Part shown: in pieces, positions 1-6,296 of the stretch
Layout of the letters: each line of letters begins with the position of its first letter
Numbering within the stretch: position 1 is the first letter of the stretch
Source of the DNA: a virus
Length of the DNA stretch: 23,355 bases
Reading direction: 5' to 3' (one strand)
IMG/VR virus record: IMGVR_UViG_3300022222_000021
Location: 1 to 23,355 of that record
Position numbers and translations under genes: made by a program
Notes under the pieces: generated by a model
Databases searched by the model: none
What the model saw: only the letters and a program-made list of their open reading frames with translations
What the model was told of the DNA's origin: nothing

Positions 1-1
1 C

Positions 2-346
2 CCCACGAAACACGCCCCGCGCAGCGTCGAGGCCCGCGAGTGCCTCATGGCCGCGGATGGGGTGCTGAAGAAGATCCAGATGCTCCCCACCATGCTCGCC
101 GGAGCGCAAGACGAGACGGTGCGGCTGGTCCGCGACGAACTCGTGGGGTTCCACCGCCGGCTGCGGGAGATTATGAACGGCCAGCGGAAGGACGAGGAAG
201 CGGACTGGGTGCGGGCCCGGGGCGAGTCGTTCTTGATGTCCCTCGGACGGGGGGCGATCGAGGGCGCGACCGTTCCAGGATCCATGCAGATGCGCCCGCC
301 GATCCCGCAACACCCCAACAGCCCGGTCGATGGCGGCGGTGGCTGA
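2..346 (+). CDS. Unknown phage protein, 5'-truncated by the window edge
   Basis: The frame is open from the left edge with no stop before the first ATG at 47, so the gene probably starts outside the window; the last 114 codons and the TGA stop are visible. The visible part is charged and probably helical around GAQDETVRLVRDELVGFHRR (about residues 34-53 of the visible part), and ends in a Pro- and Gly-rich tail (HPNSPVDGGGG). I recognise no family. It lies 15 nt before the next gene, in the same direction. Coding status is supported by the continuous open frame and typical amino acid mix; an overlapping frame starting at 40 encodes an Arg/Pro/Gly-rich product typical of a GC-rich shadow frame. 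Function unknown. Confidence 0.6.
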   Translation, partial: PTKHAPRSVEARECLMAADGVLKKIQMLPTMLAGAQDETVRLVRDELVGFHRRLREIMNGQRKDEEADWVRARGESFLMSLGRGAIEGATVPGSMQMRPPIPQHPNSPVDGGGG

Positions 347-348
347 GG

Positions 349-361
349 CGTCTAATCGCAC
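349..361 (+). promoter_or_regulatory. Leaderless-type promoter element (CGTCTAATC) before the gene at 362
   Basis: The element reads GGCGTCTAATCGCACATG. TCTAAT (351-356) resembles a -10 box and ends 5 nt before the ATG at 362, which places a start of transcription on or next to the start codon. No Shine-Dalgarno sequence lies at a usable distance. No -35 box is convincing. The same 9-mer recurs at 7801, 12842 and 17023, and the 5-nt spacing is repeated at 12284 and 17036. Promoter function is inferred. Confidence 0.5.
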
Positions 362-961
362 ATGCCCCGCTACAAGTCACGCCCCATAGTTCAGGTGCGG
401 CTGCGCGGCCTGGTCGCGGAGGCTTCGGCCGTTGAGGTCGAGCTGGCCGATGGCCAGGTCGTTGGGCGCGTGGGCTCCGACGCAGTGGCGGTCGATTTGG
501 CGGACGCGCTGGCAGAGGCCGCCGGCAACACCGAAGACACCGCGGTGATGATCGGCGACCAGGCCCTCACGACGTCCTACGCGGACCTGCCGAGCCTCTC
601 CTTTGAGGTCGTCGCCAACAAGCACTACAGGTTCCGCTTCGAGATGGTGGCCACCGCCGACGCGGTCGGCACTGGCATCGACCTGGCGGTGAACGGGCCC
701 TCGGGCGAGGTCCTGATCGCCTATTCGCAGCTCTACCCCAGCGCGGTCAACGCCATGTGGTTCAAAGCGGCGGGGGCCTATGACGTCGACACCGCCAACA
801 CCGGGAGCGGCGGAACCACCCCCACGCGGTACGTCTGCGAGGGATCGCTTGTCACAGGCGCCTCGGGTGGGACGCTCACGGCCAGGGCCAAGTACGAGGC
901 CGCCGGCGTCTCGGCGACGGCCAAGGCCGGGTCCTGCGCGTTCCTGTGGACGCTGAGCTGA
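362..961 (+). CDS. Protein with a C-terminal virion-type beta domain
   Basis: 199 aa. The first ~60 residues are rich in Val, Ala and Asp. The rest resembles a beta-rich domain I know from many phage structural proteins: a segment like ALTTSYADLPSLSFEVVANK, then HYRFRFEMVATADAVGTGID, a NGPSGE turn, and an ending of the type VSATAKAGSCAFLWTLS. By family knowledge such domains sit in capsid decoration, fibre or other surface proteins, so a virion role is likely but not proven. The start is the ATG directly behind a TCTAAT box, with no ribosome binding site, so translation is probably leaderless. It precedes a strong promoter at 980, so it may be the last gene of a structural block whose earlier part lies left of the window. 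Confidence 0.75.
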   Translation: MPRYKSRPIVQVRLRGLVAEASAVEVELADGQVVGRVGSDAVAVDLADALAEAAGNTEDTAVMIGDQALTTSYADLPSLSFEVVANKHYRFRFEMVATADAVGTGIDLAVNGPSGEVLIAYSQLYPSAVNAMWFKAAGAYDVDTANTGSGGTTPTRYVCEGSLVTGASGGTLTARAKYEAAGVSATAKAGSCAFLWTLS

Positions 962-962
962 T

Positions 963-1008
963 GGTCATGTGTTGGTCACTTGACACCGATAGACCGTCAC
1001 CGTATCCT
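963..1008 (+). promoter_or_regulatory. Sigma70-type promoter with possible operator repeats
   Basis: A perfect -35 box TTGACA (980-985) and a -10 box TATCCT (1003-1008) are separated by exactly 17 nt, in the 67-nt gap before the gene at 1029. The expected transcript start is near 1015, giving a short leader with an AAGGAG ribosome binding site at 1019-1024. Just upstream, GGTCA occurs at 963-967 and 974-978, 11 nt apart (one helical turn), and TGAC inside the -35 box is the inverted core. This could be a regulator site overlapping the promoter. It is the only consensus sigma70 promoter I see, so it probably starts the early or middle operon. Confidence 0.8.
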
Positions 1009-1028
1009 GAGCCCTTCAAGGAGACCCC

Positions 1029-1526
1029 ATGGCAGCAAACCAGCCGCGAGTCCGTCTTCACGCAAACGGCGAAGCCCACCTGATCGCCCCCAACCTGATG
1101 ATGGTTGCCTCGTACGCCGAGATCAACAGCGGGAAGCTGCTGGCGGAGCTGGATGAGGTGATTGGGGAGTGTGCCGAGCAGCTCCACACCTACAGCGAGC
1201 GGACCAACGACAAGCGCGGCAAGGCGACGGTGACGATCAAGCTCGAGATCGGATACGACCCCGAGTACGACGGCCACGGCACGATCGTCCAGAAGATCGC
1301 CAAGGGATTCCCGGCCACGAAGCGCAAGGTGCTGGTGACGTTTGCAGGCGGGCGCATCCTGATCGACGCGACGGACAAGAACCTCCAGGGCCGCGCCGTC
1401 CGCGCCGTCCAGCAGATCGACCTGTTCACCGACCTGGGCGAGATCGTCGGGGTTGCCGATCCGGCCTCCGGCACGATGGAGAAGGTCGAATACCCGCCCA
1501 AGGCCAAGCCGCCCAAGACCGCCTGA
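1029..1526 (+). CDS. Conserved phage protein of the DUF2303 neighbourhood
   Basis: 165 aa, first gene behind the promoter at 980, with AAGGAG 5 nt before the ATG. The central part (GKATVTIKLEIGYD, then FPATKRKVLVTFAGGRILID) has the alternating pattern of a small beta domain; the C-terminus is Lys/Pro-rich (EYPPKAKPPKTA). In many phages a protein with a similar GKxTxTxxxE strand and a downstream F-x-x-GG/DG motif is encoded directly before a DUF2303 gene, as here. I know no established biochemical function. Being directly behind a strong promoter and upstream of DUF2303 and SSB genes suggests a role in early DNA metabolism, but that is inference from context only. Confidence 0.8.
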   Translation: MAANQPRVRLHANGEAHLIAPNLMMVASYAEINSGKLLAELDEVIGECAEQLHTYSERTNDKRGKATVTIKLEIGYDPEYDGHGTIVQKIAKGFPATKRKVLVTFAGGRILIDATDKNLQGRAVRAVQQIDLFTDLGEIVGVADPASGTMEKVEYPPKAKPPKTA

Positions 1527-1579
1527 ACCACTCCGCGGGAGTGCCAGCAACGAGCGGGAACCGAGAACCGAGGAAACCG

Positions 1580-2500
1580 ATGGAAAATCCGCAGAGGCCG
1601 CATCCGCATCCGATCGACAACGTGGTGGGTTCCCTGATCGAGGGCGCGGCCCAGAATGGCCGATCGTGGCTCCTGGACGCGGTCCGGGACAACGACGGCA
1701 AGGTGAAGATCGAGTTCGCCCACGTGCTCCCGCCCGTGGACGAGCACCTGAGTATCGCGGATGGCCGCGAGCACACCTTTGGGGACACCATGTCTCTGGC
1801 GCTGTACATGACCAGGTACGGCACCCCGCAGGGCTCGGTGATCTTCTACGACGAGAACGGCGTGCACGCCATCATCAACGAGCCGATCACTCGCGGCCAG
1901 CGCGAGATCGGCAAGTGCCAGTTCCGCTACAGCAGCGACTTCAAGGGGTGGAATGAGATCCTGGGAAAGGCCATTTCGCACCACGACCTGCGCGCCATGA
2001 TGGTGCCTCTCCAGCACACCGTTCGGACGCCGGAGTTCCTGCAGGCGCTCGGCTCGATCAAGTACGTCGAGAACGTCAAGCACGACACCGAGATCAAGGA
2101 GATCGACGGCGAGGCGTCCTACGGCGTGATGTTCACCGTGGCTGGTCAAGGGGAGTCCCTCAAGGAGATCCCCAGGACGCTGCGGATCGCCGTGCCCATC
2201 CTCGACGAGGACGTGATCGACCGTCAGGCGGTGGTCACGGTTGAGTGCACGGTCGCCCTCGACATGCCCAAGCGCCCCGGCGATCCGCTGCGGCTGGTGA
2301 TCCAGTGCCAGGAGCTTGAGATCATGCGGCGTGAGCGGCTCCGGACGGCGATGAACTCCCTCCGCGACGTGCTCGGCGCAACCGGGAGCGGCATCCCGGG
2401 CGAGTCGTGGCTGATCGTGGCCGGCCGCCCCGAGTACAAAGCCACCGTCAGCGGGGCCAAGCTCCGCTTCGAGGGATACCAGGTCGCCCTCCGCGACTGA
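1580..2500 (+). CDS. DUF2303 / YfdQ-like phage protein
   Basis: 306 aa. Resembles the DUF2303 family (YfdQ of E. coli prophage CPS-53): an N-terminal part with FGDTMSLALYMTRYGTPQGS (about residues 67-86), a segment on a stored or blocking value (VIFYDENGVHAIINEPI), and a C-terminal beta-rich half ending in long strands and an MRRERLRTAMNSLRDVLG helix. The role of the family is not established; it is common in recombination and replication blocks of phages near SSB or recombinase genes. The start chosen is ATG 1580, preceded by GAGGAAA; the frame is open further upstream, but that part overlaps the previous gene and is Arg/Pro-rich shadow. It is co-transcribed with the previous gene (53-nt gap) and followed by an SSB gene. 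Confidence 0.75.
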   Translation: MENPQRPHPHPIDNVVGSLIEGAAQNGRSWLLDAVRDNDGKVKIEFAHVLPPVDEHLSIADGREHTFGDTMSLALYMTRYGTPQGSVIFYDENGVHAIINEPITRGQREIGKCQFRYSSDFKGWNEILGKAISHHDLRAMMVPLQHTVRTPEFLQALGSIKYVENVKHDTEIKEIDGEASYGVMFTVAGQGESLKEIPRTLRIAVPILDEDVIDRQAVVTVECTVALDMPKRPGDPLRLVIQCQELEIMRRERLRTAMNSLRDVLGATGSGIPGESWLIVAGRPEYKATVSGAKLRFEGYQVALRD

Positions 2501-2515
2501 CAAGACCCTCCTTTA

Positions 2516-2547
2516 GCGGCCGGGTGCGCTCCCGTGCGCTCGGTCGC
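2516..2547 (+). other. Stem-loop directly upstream of the SSB start codon
   Basis: GCGGCCGGGTGC (2516-2527) can pair over 12 positions with GCGCTCGGTCGC (2536-2547), 9 Watson-Crick pairs and 3 G-U pairs, around the 8-nt loop GCTCCCGT. TTT follows and the SSB ATG is at 2553. No Shine-Dalgarno sequence exists between the stem and the ATG. It could be a weak terminator, an mRNA stabiliser, or a site for translational control of the SSB gene. Confidence 0.45.
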
Positions 2548-2552
2548 TTTCC

Positions 2553-2954
2553 ATGTACCAGAACGAAGTGACGATCAACGGCGTGGCCCGGGCGGAGTTC
2601 CAGCTCGAGAATGTGGGCCAGTCCCGCATCCCCAGGGCCATTGGGATCGTCGTGCTCGAGCGCCCGGCCCGCGACAATCTCGGCAGGGAGACGGTCGAGC
2701 CGATTGGAGTCGAGGTCGAGGCGTGGGGCGAGATGGCCAACGACGTCCGACGCAGCATTGCCGCCGGCTCGGAGGTGAAGGTGACGGGCGCCCTGCGGAA
2801 GTGGGGCAACAGGCTCGTGGTCCGGGCCAGTACGATGGAAGTCGGGGGACGCACTCTGGCGTCTACTCCATGGAAGGCCGCGCAGGGGAAGCAGGATGAA
2901 CGAGCTGGATACCGCGATGACGATCGCGATTGGTTTGGAATGGACAACGGCTGA
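2553..2954 (+). CDS. ssb: Single-stranded-DNA-binding protein (SSB-like, OB fold)
   Basis: 133 aa. The sequence has the SSB order: an N-terminal strand with NxVTINGVAR-type start (YQNEVTINGVARAEF), a core IGIVVLERPA strand, a VEVEAWGEMANDVRRSI segment matching the family's V-x-x-WG/F-x-x-A/L-A-x-x-x-x-x-x-L/I-x-x-G pattern, then GSEVKVTGALRKW (OB strand 4) and an acidic tail with RDDDRDWFGMDNG. The family coats ssDNA during replication and recombination. The tail is acidic and carries an aromatic residue but lacks the usual DDDxPF ending, so partner-protein recruitment may differ from cellular SSB. The start has no ribosome binding site and follows a stem-loop at 2516-2547. The 3' end overlaps the next gene by 59 nt. 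Confidence 0.8.
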   Translation: MYQNEVTINGVARAEFQLENVGQSRIPRAIGIVVLERPARDNLGRETVEPIGVEVEAWGEMANDVRRSIAAGSEVKVTGALRKWGNRLVVRASTMEVGGRTLASTPWKAAQGKQDERAGYRDDDRDWFGMDNG

Positions 2955-3243
2955 GCTGGCCCGGGAGCGATACCGGGCCCAGACGGGCCGCGGCGTGGCC
3001 CTTGGAAAGACGCGGGAGGCTCTGGGCCGCATTGAGCGTGCCGGCTTCATAGAGAGTATCGTGGACCCGGGCCGGAACCGGGTCTGGCGAATGACGCCCG
3101 AGGGCGGCGCGTTCGTCAAGGGGAGAATCGCCCAGGTCACAGGTGACATGCCGCAGACGATCATGGGCGTCCCGGTGGAGAGGAAGCGGAATGGACCAGG
3201 CAGTTGCGCGACGGGTGCTGAGTCTCCGTCGCAAGAGCAGTGA
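2896..3243 (+). CDS. Small winged-helix-type DNA-binding protein
   Basis: 115 aa. Residues about 10-75 read like a winged helix: a helix (WTTAELARERYRAQTG), a second (LGKTREALGRIERAGFIES) and a wing with a beta hairpin (VDPGRNRVWRMTPEGGAFV). This layout is that of MarR/PadR-like or phage wHTH regulators, in which the RxxLxRLExxGxI helix leads into the wing. The C-terminal 35 residues are low complexity. The start at 2896 has AGGGGAAG upstream and overlaps the SSB 3' end by 59 nt. Position in the early block suggests a transcription regulator or replication accessory factor; no specific target can be read. An alternative ATG lies at 2917. Confidence 0.65.
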   Translation: MNELDTAMTIAIGLEWTTAELARERYRAQTGRGVALGKTREALGRIERAGFIESIVDPGRNRVWRMTPEGGAFVKGRIAQVTGDMPQTIMGVPVERKRNGPGSCATGAESPSQEQ

Positions 3244-3469
3244 AGTCCGGCGGACCGAGAGCATGATGGCGACGCTGACCGTGCTCGTCGCGGCGGCGAC
3301 CTTGGTCGCCAGCGTGTGCTGGGGATTCGAGGTTGCCACATGCGAGCTGGTTGCGATCCTGGGCACGGTGCTGGGGGTACTGGTCTTTTGCACGCTGCTG
3401 CTGAACGCCTACCGCTGGTCCCTGCACGACAAGAGCCTGGCCATTGAGCACCGCGAGAACGCCGCGTGA
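3191..3469 (+). CDS. Two-pass small membrane protein
   Basis: 92 aa. Two hydrophobic segments are clear: MMATLTVLVAAATLVASVC (about residues 25-43) and LVAILGTVLGVLVFCTLLL (about 51-70), separated by an acidic turn (WGFEVATCE); both ends are charged. The start at 3191 has GAGAGGAAG 5 nt upstream; the frame is open upstream but without support. The gene overlaps the previous one by 53 nt and ends in a GTGA overlap with the ParB-like gene. Size and topology fit a holin, a superinfection-exclusion peptide or another small phage membrane protein. Function is not decided by the sequence. Confidence 0.6.
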   Translation: MDQAVARRVLSLRRKSSEVRRTESMMATLTVLVAAATLVASVCWGFEVATCELVAILGTVLGVLVFCTLLLNAYRWSLHDKSLAIEHRENAA

Positions 3470-4143
3470 GCAAGCGCAAGCCGACGAGCATCTGGGTGCC
3501 CATCGACACGGTGGTGCCGCACCCGTTGAACGCCAACATGATGTCCGATGAGCAGAGGGCGAAGCTGGATGCCTCGATCGGCACCTGGGAGTTCGCGCCC
3601 TGCATCGTCCGGTCACTCGAGATGAGCGAGGACTTCAAGGCCGAGCATGCCGCGGGCAAGCTCCAGTGCCTCGACGGGGAGCATCGGTGGCGCCGGGAGA
3701 TCGACCGGGGGGCGTCGGAGATCGAGGTCCGGGTCTGGAAGGGCGTGCCGGACACCAGGGCGGTGCTGCTGCTCAAGACCCTGAACCCGCTCCGGGGCGA
3801 GCACGACAAGAAAAAGGACGCCGAGCTGCTGCGGATCCTGCACGCGGCGTCGCCGGACCCCGCGGAGCTGGCCAAGATCCTGCCGGAGACGGAGGACCAG
3901 ATCAGGCGGATCATCGCCGAGCTGGACCGGGGCGACGTCCAGGACGCCACGACGCGGGCGCGGGCGATCACGATGCGGACGCCGCTGATGGTGTACTGCG
4001 GGCCCGGGCAGGTGGAGATCATCCGCCGGGCGCTCCGCGAGCAGATGCGGCGGATGGACGCGGCGCACCAGACAGTCGATTGCGAGGATGGCGAGGCGCT
4101 GTCCATGATCTGCCAGGCGTACCTCGACTCGCTGGAGGGGTGA
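3466..4143 (+). CDS. ParB-like nuclease-domain protein
   Basis: 225 aa, GTG start inside a GTGA overlap with the stop of the membrane-protein gene. The N-terminal ~105 residues show a ParB/sulfiredoxin-fold domain: IWVPIDTVVPHPLNANMM (the usual I-x-x-l-x-P-x-p-x-N-x-x start), SIGTWEFAPCIVRS and the hallmark LDGEHRWRREI (residues 69-79; family motif D/GEHR). The C-terminal half is helical and charged (DAELLRILHAASPDPAELAKILPETEDQIRRII), probably a DNA-binding or specificity part. Phage ParB-like proteins often sit beside DNA methyltransferases, as here (52-nt gap), and may act as site-specific DNA-binding or nicking partners. No ParA is visible, so true plasmid-type partition is unlikely. Confidence 0.75.
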   Translation: MSKRKPTSIWVPIDTVVPHPLNANMMSDEQRAKLDASIGTWEFAPCIVRSLEMSEDFKAEHAAGKLQCLDGEHRWRREIDRGASEIEVRVWKGVPDTRAVLLLKTLNPLRGEHDKKKDAELLRILHAASPDPAELAKILPETEDQIRRIIAELDRGDVQDATTRARAITMRTPLMVYCGPGQVEIIRRALREQMRRMDAAHQTVDCEDGEALSMICQAYLDSLEG

Positions 4144-4195
4144 CGACGGGTCAGGCCAATGATTCGATCCGGATTCGGAAAGGACGCCTCCCTCG

Positions 4196-5476
4196 ATGAC
4201 AACCGCCCAGGCCGAAACTACAGCCTTCATCGACCTGTTCGCGGGTTGCGGTGGATTGTCTCTTGGCTTGAAGCAGGCTGGGTGGCGGGGGGTCTTCGCG
4301 GTGGAGCGGGACTCGATGGCATTCGCCACGTTCCGCCGGAACTTCCTGAAGGGACGCGAGACGATCAAGTTCGACTGGCCTCGCTGGCTGGAAACAAAGG
4401 CATGGTCGCTCGATGAGATGCTCGAGGCGCACGCTAAAGATGTCGCCTCGCTTGCCGGGCAGATCGACGTTGTCGTAGGGGGACCTCCTTGTCAGGGATT
4501 TTCGTTCGCTGGCCGTCGCCACAAGGCCGATCCGCGGAATCAACTCTTCAAGGGGTACGTTGAACTCGTTCGACTCGTGCGCCCGTCAGCCCTCATCATT
4601 GAAAACGTACCTGGGATGAAAGTGGCGCACGGGAGTGGACGCCGCGTTCCCGGCCCCAAGCCGAAGTCCTTTTACGACGAGCTGGTCGCGGCACTGGACG
4701 ACGCCGGATACGCCGCCTTGGGACGCATTCTTGACGCATCCACATTTGGCGTGCCGCAGCGGCGTTCACGGTTGGTGGTCATCGGCCTCAAGAAAGACCT
4801 TGCTGAGAGTCTTCCAGGCGGGCTGGGCCGCGCGTTCGATCTGATCGAGCAGCACCGAAAGCTGCAGCTCGCGGCGTTGGGTCTGGCTGCGCCCGTGAGC
4901 GTCAGCGATGCGCTGGGAGACTTGCTGACTGACGGCGTCGAGCGATTGCCTTGCCAGGACAAGGAGTCTCCGAAGGGCTTCCTTGTTGCCAAGTACTCGG
5001 CTCCTTCCACGACGTATCAGAAGCTCATGCATGGTGATCTCTCGGCCACCGAGATGGACAGCATGCGATTGGTCCGGCATACGGACAACGTTGTTGCGCG
5101 ATTCAAGAAGATACTACAGAAGTGTCCGAGGGGCGTCCGGATGAACGACGCAAATCGAGAGAGCTTCGGGATTCGCAAGCACCGTGTCTACCCGATGGCC
5201 CCCGCCCAGCCGGCACCAACAGTGACCACGCTCCCGGATGATGTCCTGCATTATGCTGAGCCTCGGATTCTGACTGTGCGCGAGTCGGCGAGGCTGCAAT
5301 CCTTCCCGGATTGGTTCGCGTTCGCGGGCAAGTACACGACTGGCGGTGACCGGCGCACCCGCGAGTGCCCGCGTTACACACAGGTCGGCAATGCCGTACC
5401 GCCCCTCATGGCCACAGTGCTAGGCATGGCAGTCGCCGCCCTGTTGGCCGAGTCAAGGAATGCCGGGAGCGAGTAG
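4196..5476 (+). CDS. C5-cytosine DNA methyltransferase
   Basis: 426 aa with all core motifs in order: I DLFAGCGGLSLGL (SAM binding, residues 13-25), IV GGPPCQGFS with catalytic Cys99, VI ENVPGM (136-141), VIII QRRSRLVVIG (188-197), a target-recognition region (about 200-330), IX RESARLQSFP and X QVGNAVPP near the C-terminus. The enzyme transfers methyl from SAM to C5 of cytosine; the target site cannot be read. No restriction nuclease gene is next to it, so it looks like an orphan methyltransferase, perhaps protecting phage DNA from host restriction. AAGGA lies 11 nt before the ATG. Codon third positions are visibly richer in A/T than in flanking genes, which suggests recent acquisition. An intact gene; no frameshift. 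Confidence 0.95.
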   Translation: MTTAQAETTAFIDLFAGCGGLSLGLKQAGWRGVFAVERDSMAFATFRRNFLKGRETIKFDWPRWLETKAWSLDEMLEAHAKDVASLAGQIDVVVGGPPCQGFSFAGRRHKADPRNQLFKGYVELVRLVRPSALIIENVPGMKVAHGSGRRVPGPKPKSFYDELVAALDDAGYAALGRILDASTFGVPQRRSRLVVIGLKKDLAESLPGGLGRAFDLIEQHRKLQLAALGLAAPVSVSDALGDLLTDGVERLPCQDKESPKGFLVAKYSAPSTTYQKLMHGDLSATEMDSMRLVRHTDNVVARFKKILQKCPRGVRMNDANRESFGIRKHRVYPMAPAQPAPTVTTLPDDVLHYAEPRILTVRESARLQSFPDWFAFAGKYTTGGDRRTRECPRYTQVGNAVPPLMATVLGMAVAALLAESRNAGSE

Positions 5477-5527
5477 TTTTCTCGCACACGGAGCAGTGGG
5501 GCGGACTCGGGAGGGACTTTGGGAGGA

Positions 5528-5557
5528 GTGACGTCGTGCGTGTCATGGTGATATGCT
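5528..5557 (+). promoter_or_regulatory. Extended -10 promoter giving a leaderless terS transcript
   Basis: TATGCT (5552-5557) is preceded by TGA, forming an extended -10 (TGATATGCT), and GTGACG (5528-5533, four of six matches to TTGACA) lies 18 nt upstream. The -10 ends 7 nt before ATG 5565, so transcription should start on the start codon. The only purine-rich run, GGGAGGAG at 5521-5528, is 36 nt from that ATG and an in-frame TGA at 5529 follows it. Confidence 0.6.
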
Positions 5558-5564
5558 GCCGCCG

Positions 5565-6296
5565 ATGTCATCATGGATCGAGAAGCTGATGGAAGACGAG
5601 CCGGAGCCGGCGGGTGCGTTGACGCCCTCCGAAGCTCTGCTCATCGACCGCCTCAACACCATCTCGATCTGGATCGCGCGAGAGAAGAACCGCGTCGCCG
5701 TGGTGGCGCTGGTCGCCCAGGAGTGGGGGACGACCAAGCAGGCGGCCGAGCGGTGGGTCGCCAAGACCGAGGACTTCCTGTGCCGCGGCATCTTCGAGGA
5801 CGTCCAGGCCAGCCGCGCCCTGTACCTCCGCCGGCTCGAGGACATCCACGGCCTCGCCATGACCCACGCCGTCAAGGACCAGGTCGAGGTCACGACCAAG
5901 CCCGTCCGCCTCAAGAACGAGTCCGATGGCAAGATGGTCCAGATCAACGGCCAGCACACCAAGATCAAGCCAAACGCCCTGGACCCGAACGCCCTCGCGA
6001 TCGCGATGAAGGCGGCCAGGGAGATCGCCCACATCACCGGCGCCCGCCCGCGCGACGGGCGGATGAACGTCGGCCACATGAACGTCCTGGTCAACGGAGC
6101 CGGCGGGATCGAGGCCTCGGCCCAGACGACCAATCAGCTCAGCAACGAGTCCCTGGCCCAAATGGTCGGCGGCGAGGTGGTCGATGAATCAGCACCCGGA
6201 CCAGAGGTTTTTCAGGACGATCCTGCCGACTCCCCCGAAGATCCCCCGCCAGCCGATGATGAAGGCGCTGACGAAGACGAGACGGAGGATCCGTGA
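5565..6296 (+). CDS. Terminase small subunit (TerS)
   Basis: 243 aa from ATG 5565 (another ATG at 5553 lies inside the proposed -10 box and would add 4 residues). The N-terminal part has a helix-turn-helix-like segment (IAREKNRVAVVALVAQEWGT, then TKQAAERWVAKTEDFL), the usual DNA-recognition part of TerS, followed by a helical oligomerisation region (ASRALYLRRLEDIHGLAM) and a later KPNALDPNALAIAMKAAREI helix. The C-terminus is very acidic (EDPPPADDEGADEDETEDP), fitting TerL contact. TerS recognises the packaging site and recruits TerL. Identification depends strongly on position directly before terL. The 3' 113 nt overlap the start of terL in another frame, so the acidic tail of TerS and the first ~37 residues of TerL share DNA. 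Confidence 0.75.
   Translation: MSSWIEKLMEDEPEPAGALTPSEALLIDRLNTISIWIAREKNRVAVVALVAQEWGTTKQAAERWVAKTEDFLCRGIFEDVQASRALYLRRLEDIHGLAMTHAVKDQVEVTTKPVRLKNESDGKMVQINGQHTKIKPNALDPNALAIAMKAAREIAHITGARPRDGRMNVGHMNVLVNGAGGIEASAQTTNQLSNESLAQMVGGEVVDESAPGPEVFQDDPADSPEDPPPADDEGADEDETEDP

Noticed and set aside
2448-4202. Long antisense frame of 584 codons opposite DUF2303, SSB and ParB-like genes
   Set aside because: Its product is Ser/Arg/Pro-rich without recognisable domains, and the + strand genes explain the region. Long antisense frames are expected at this GC content.
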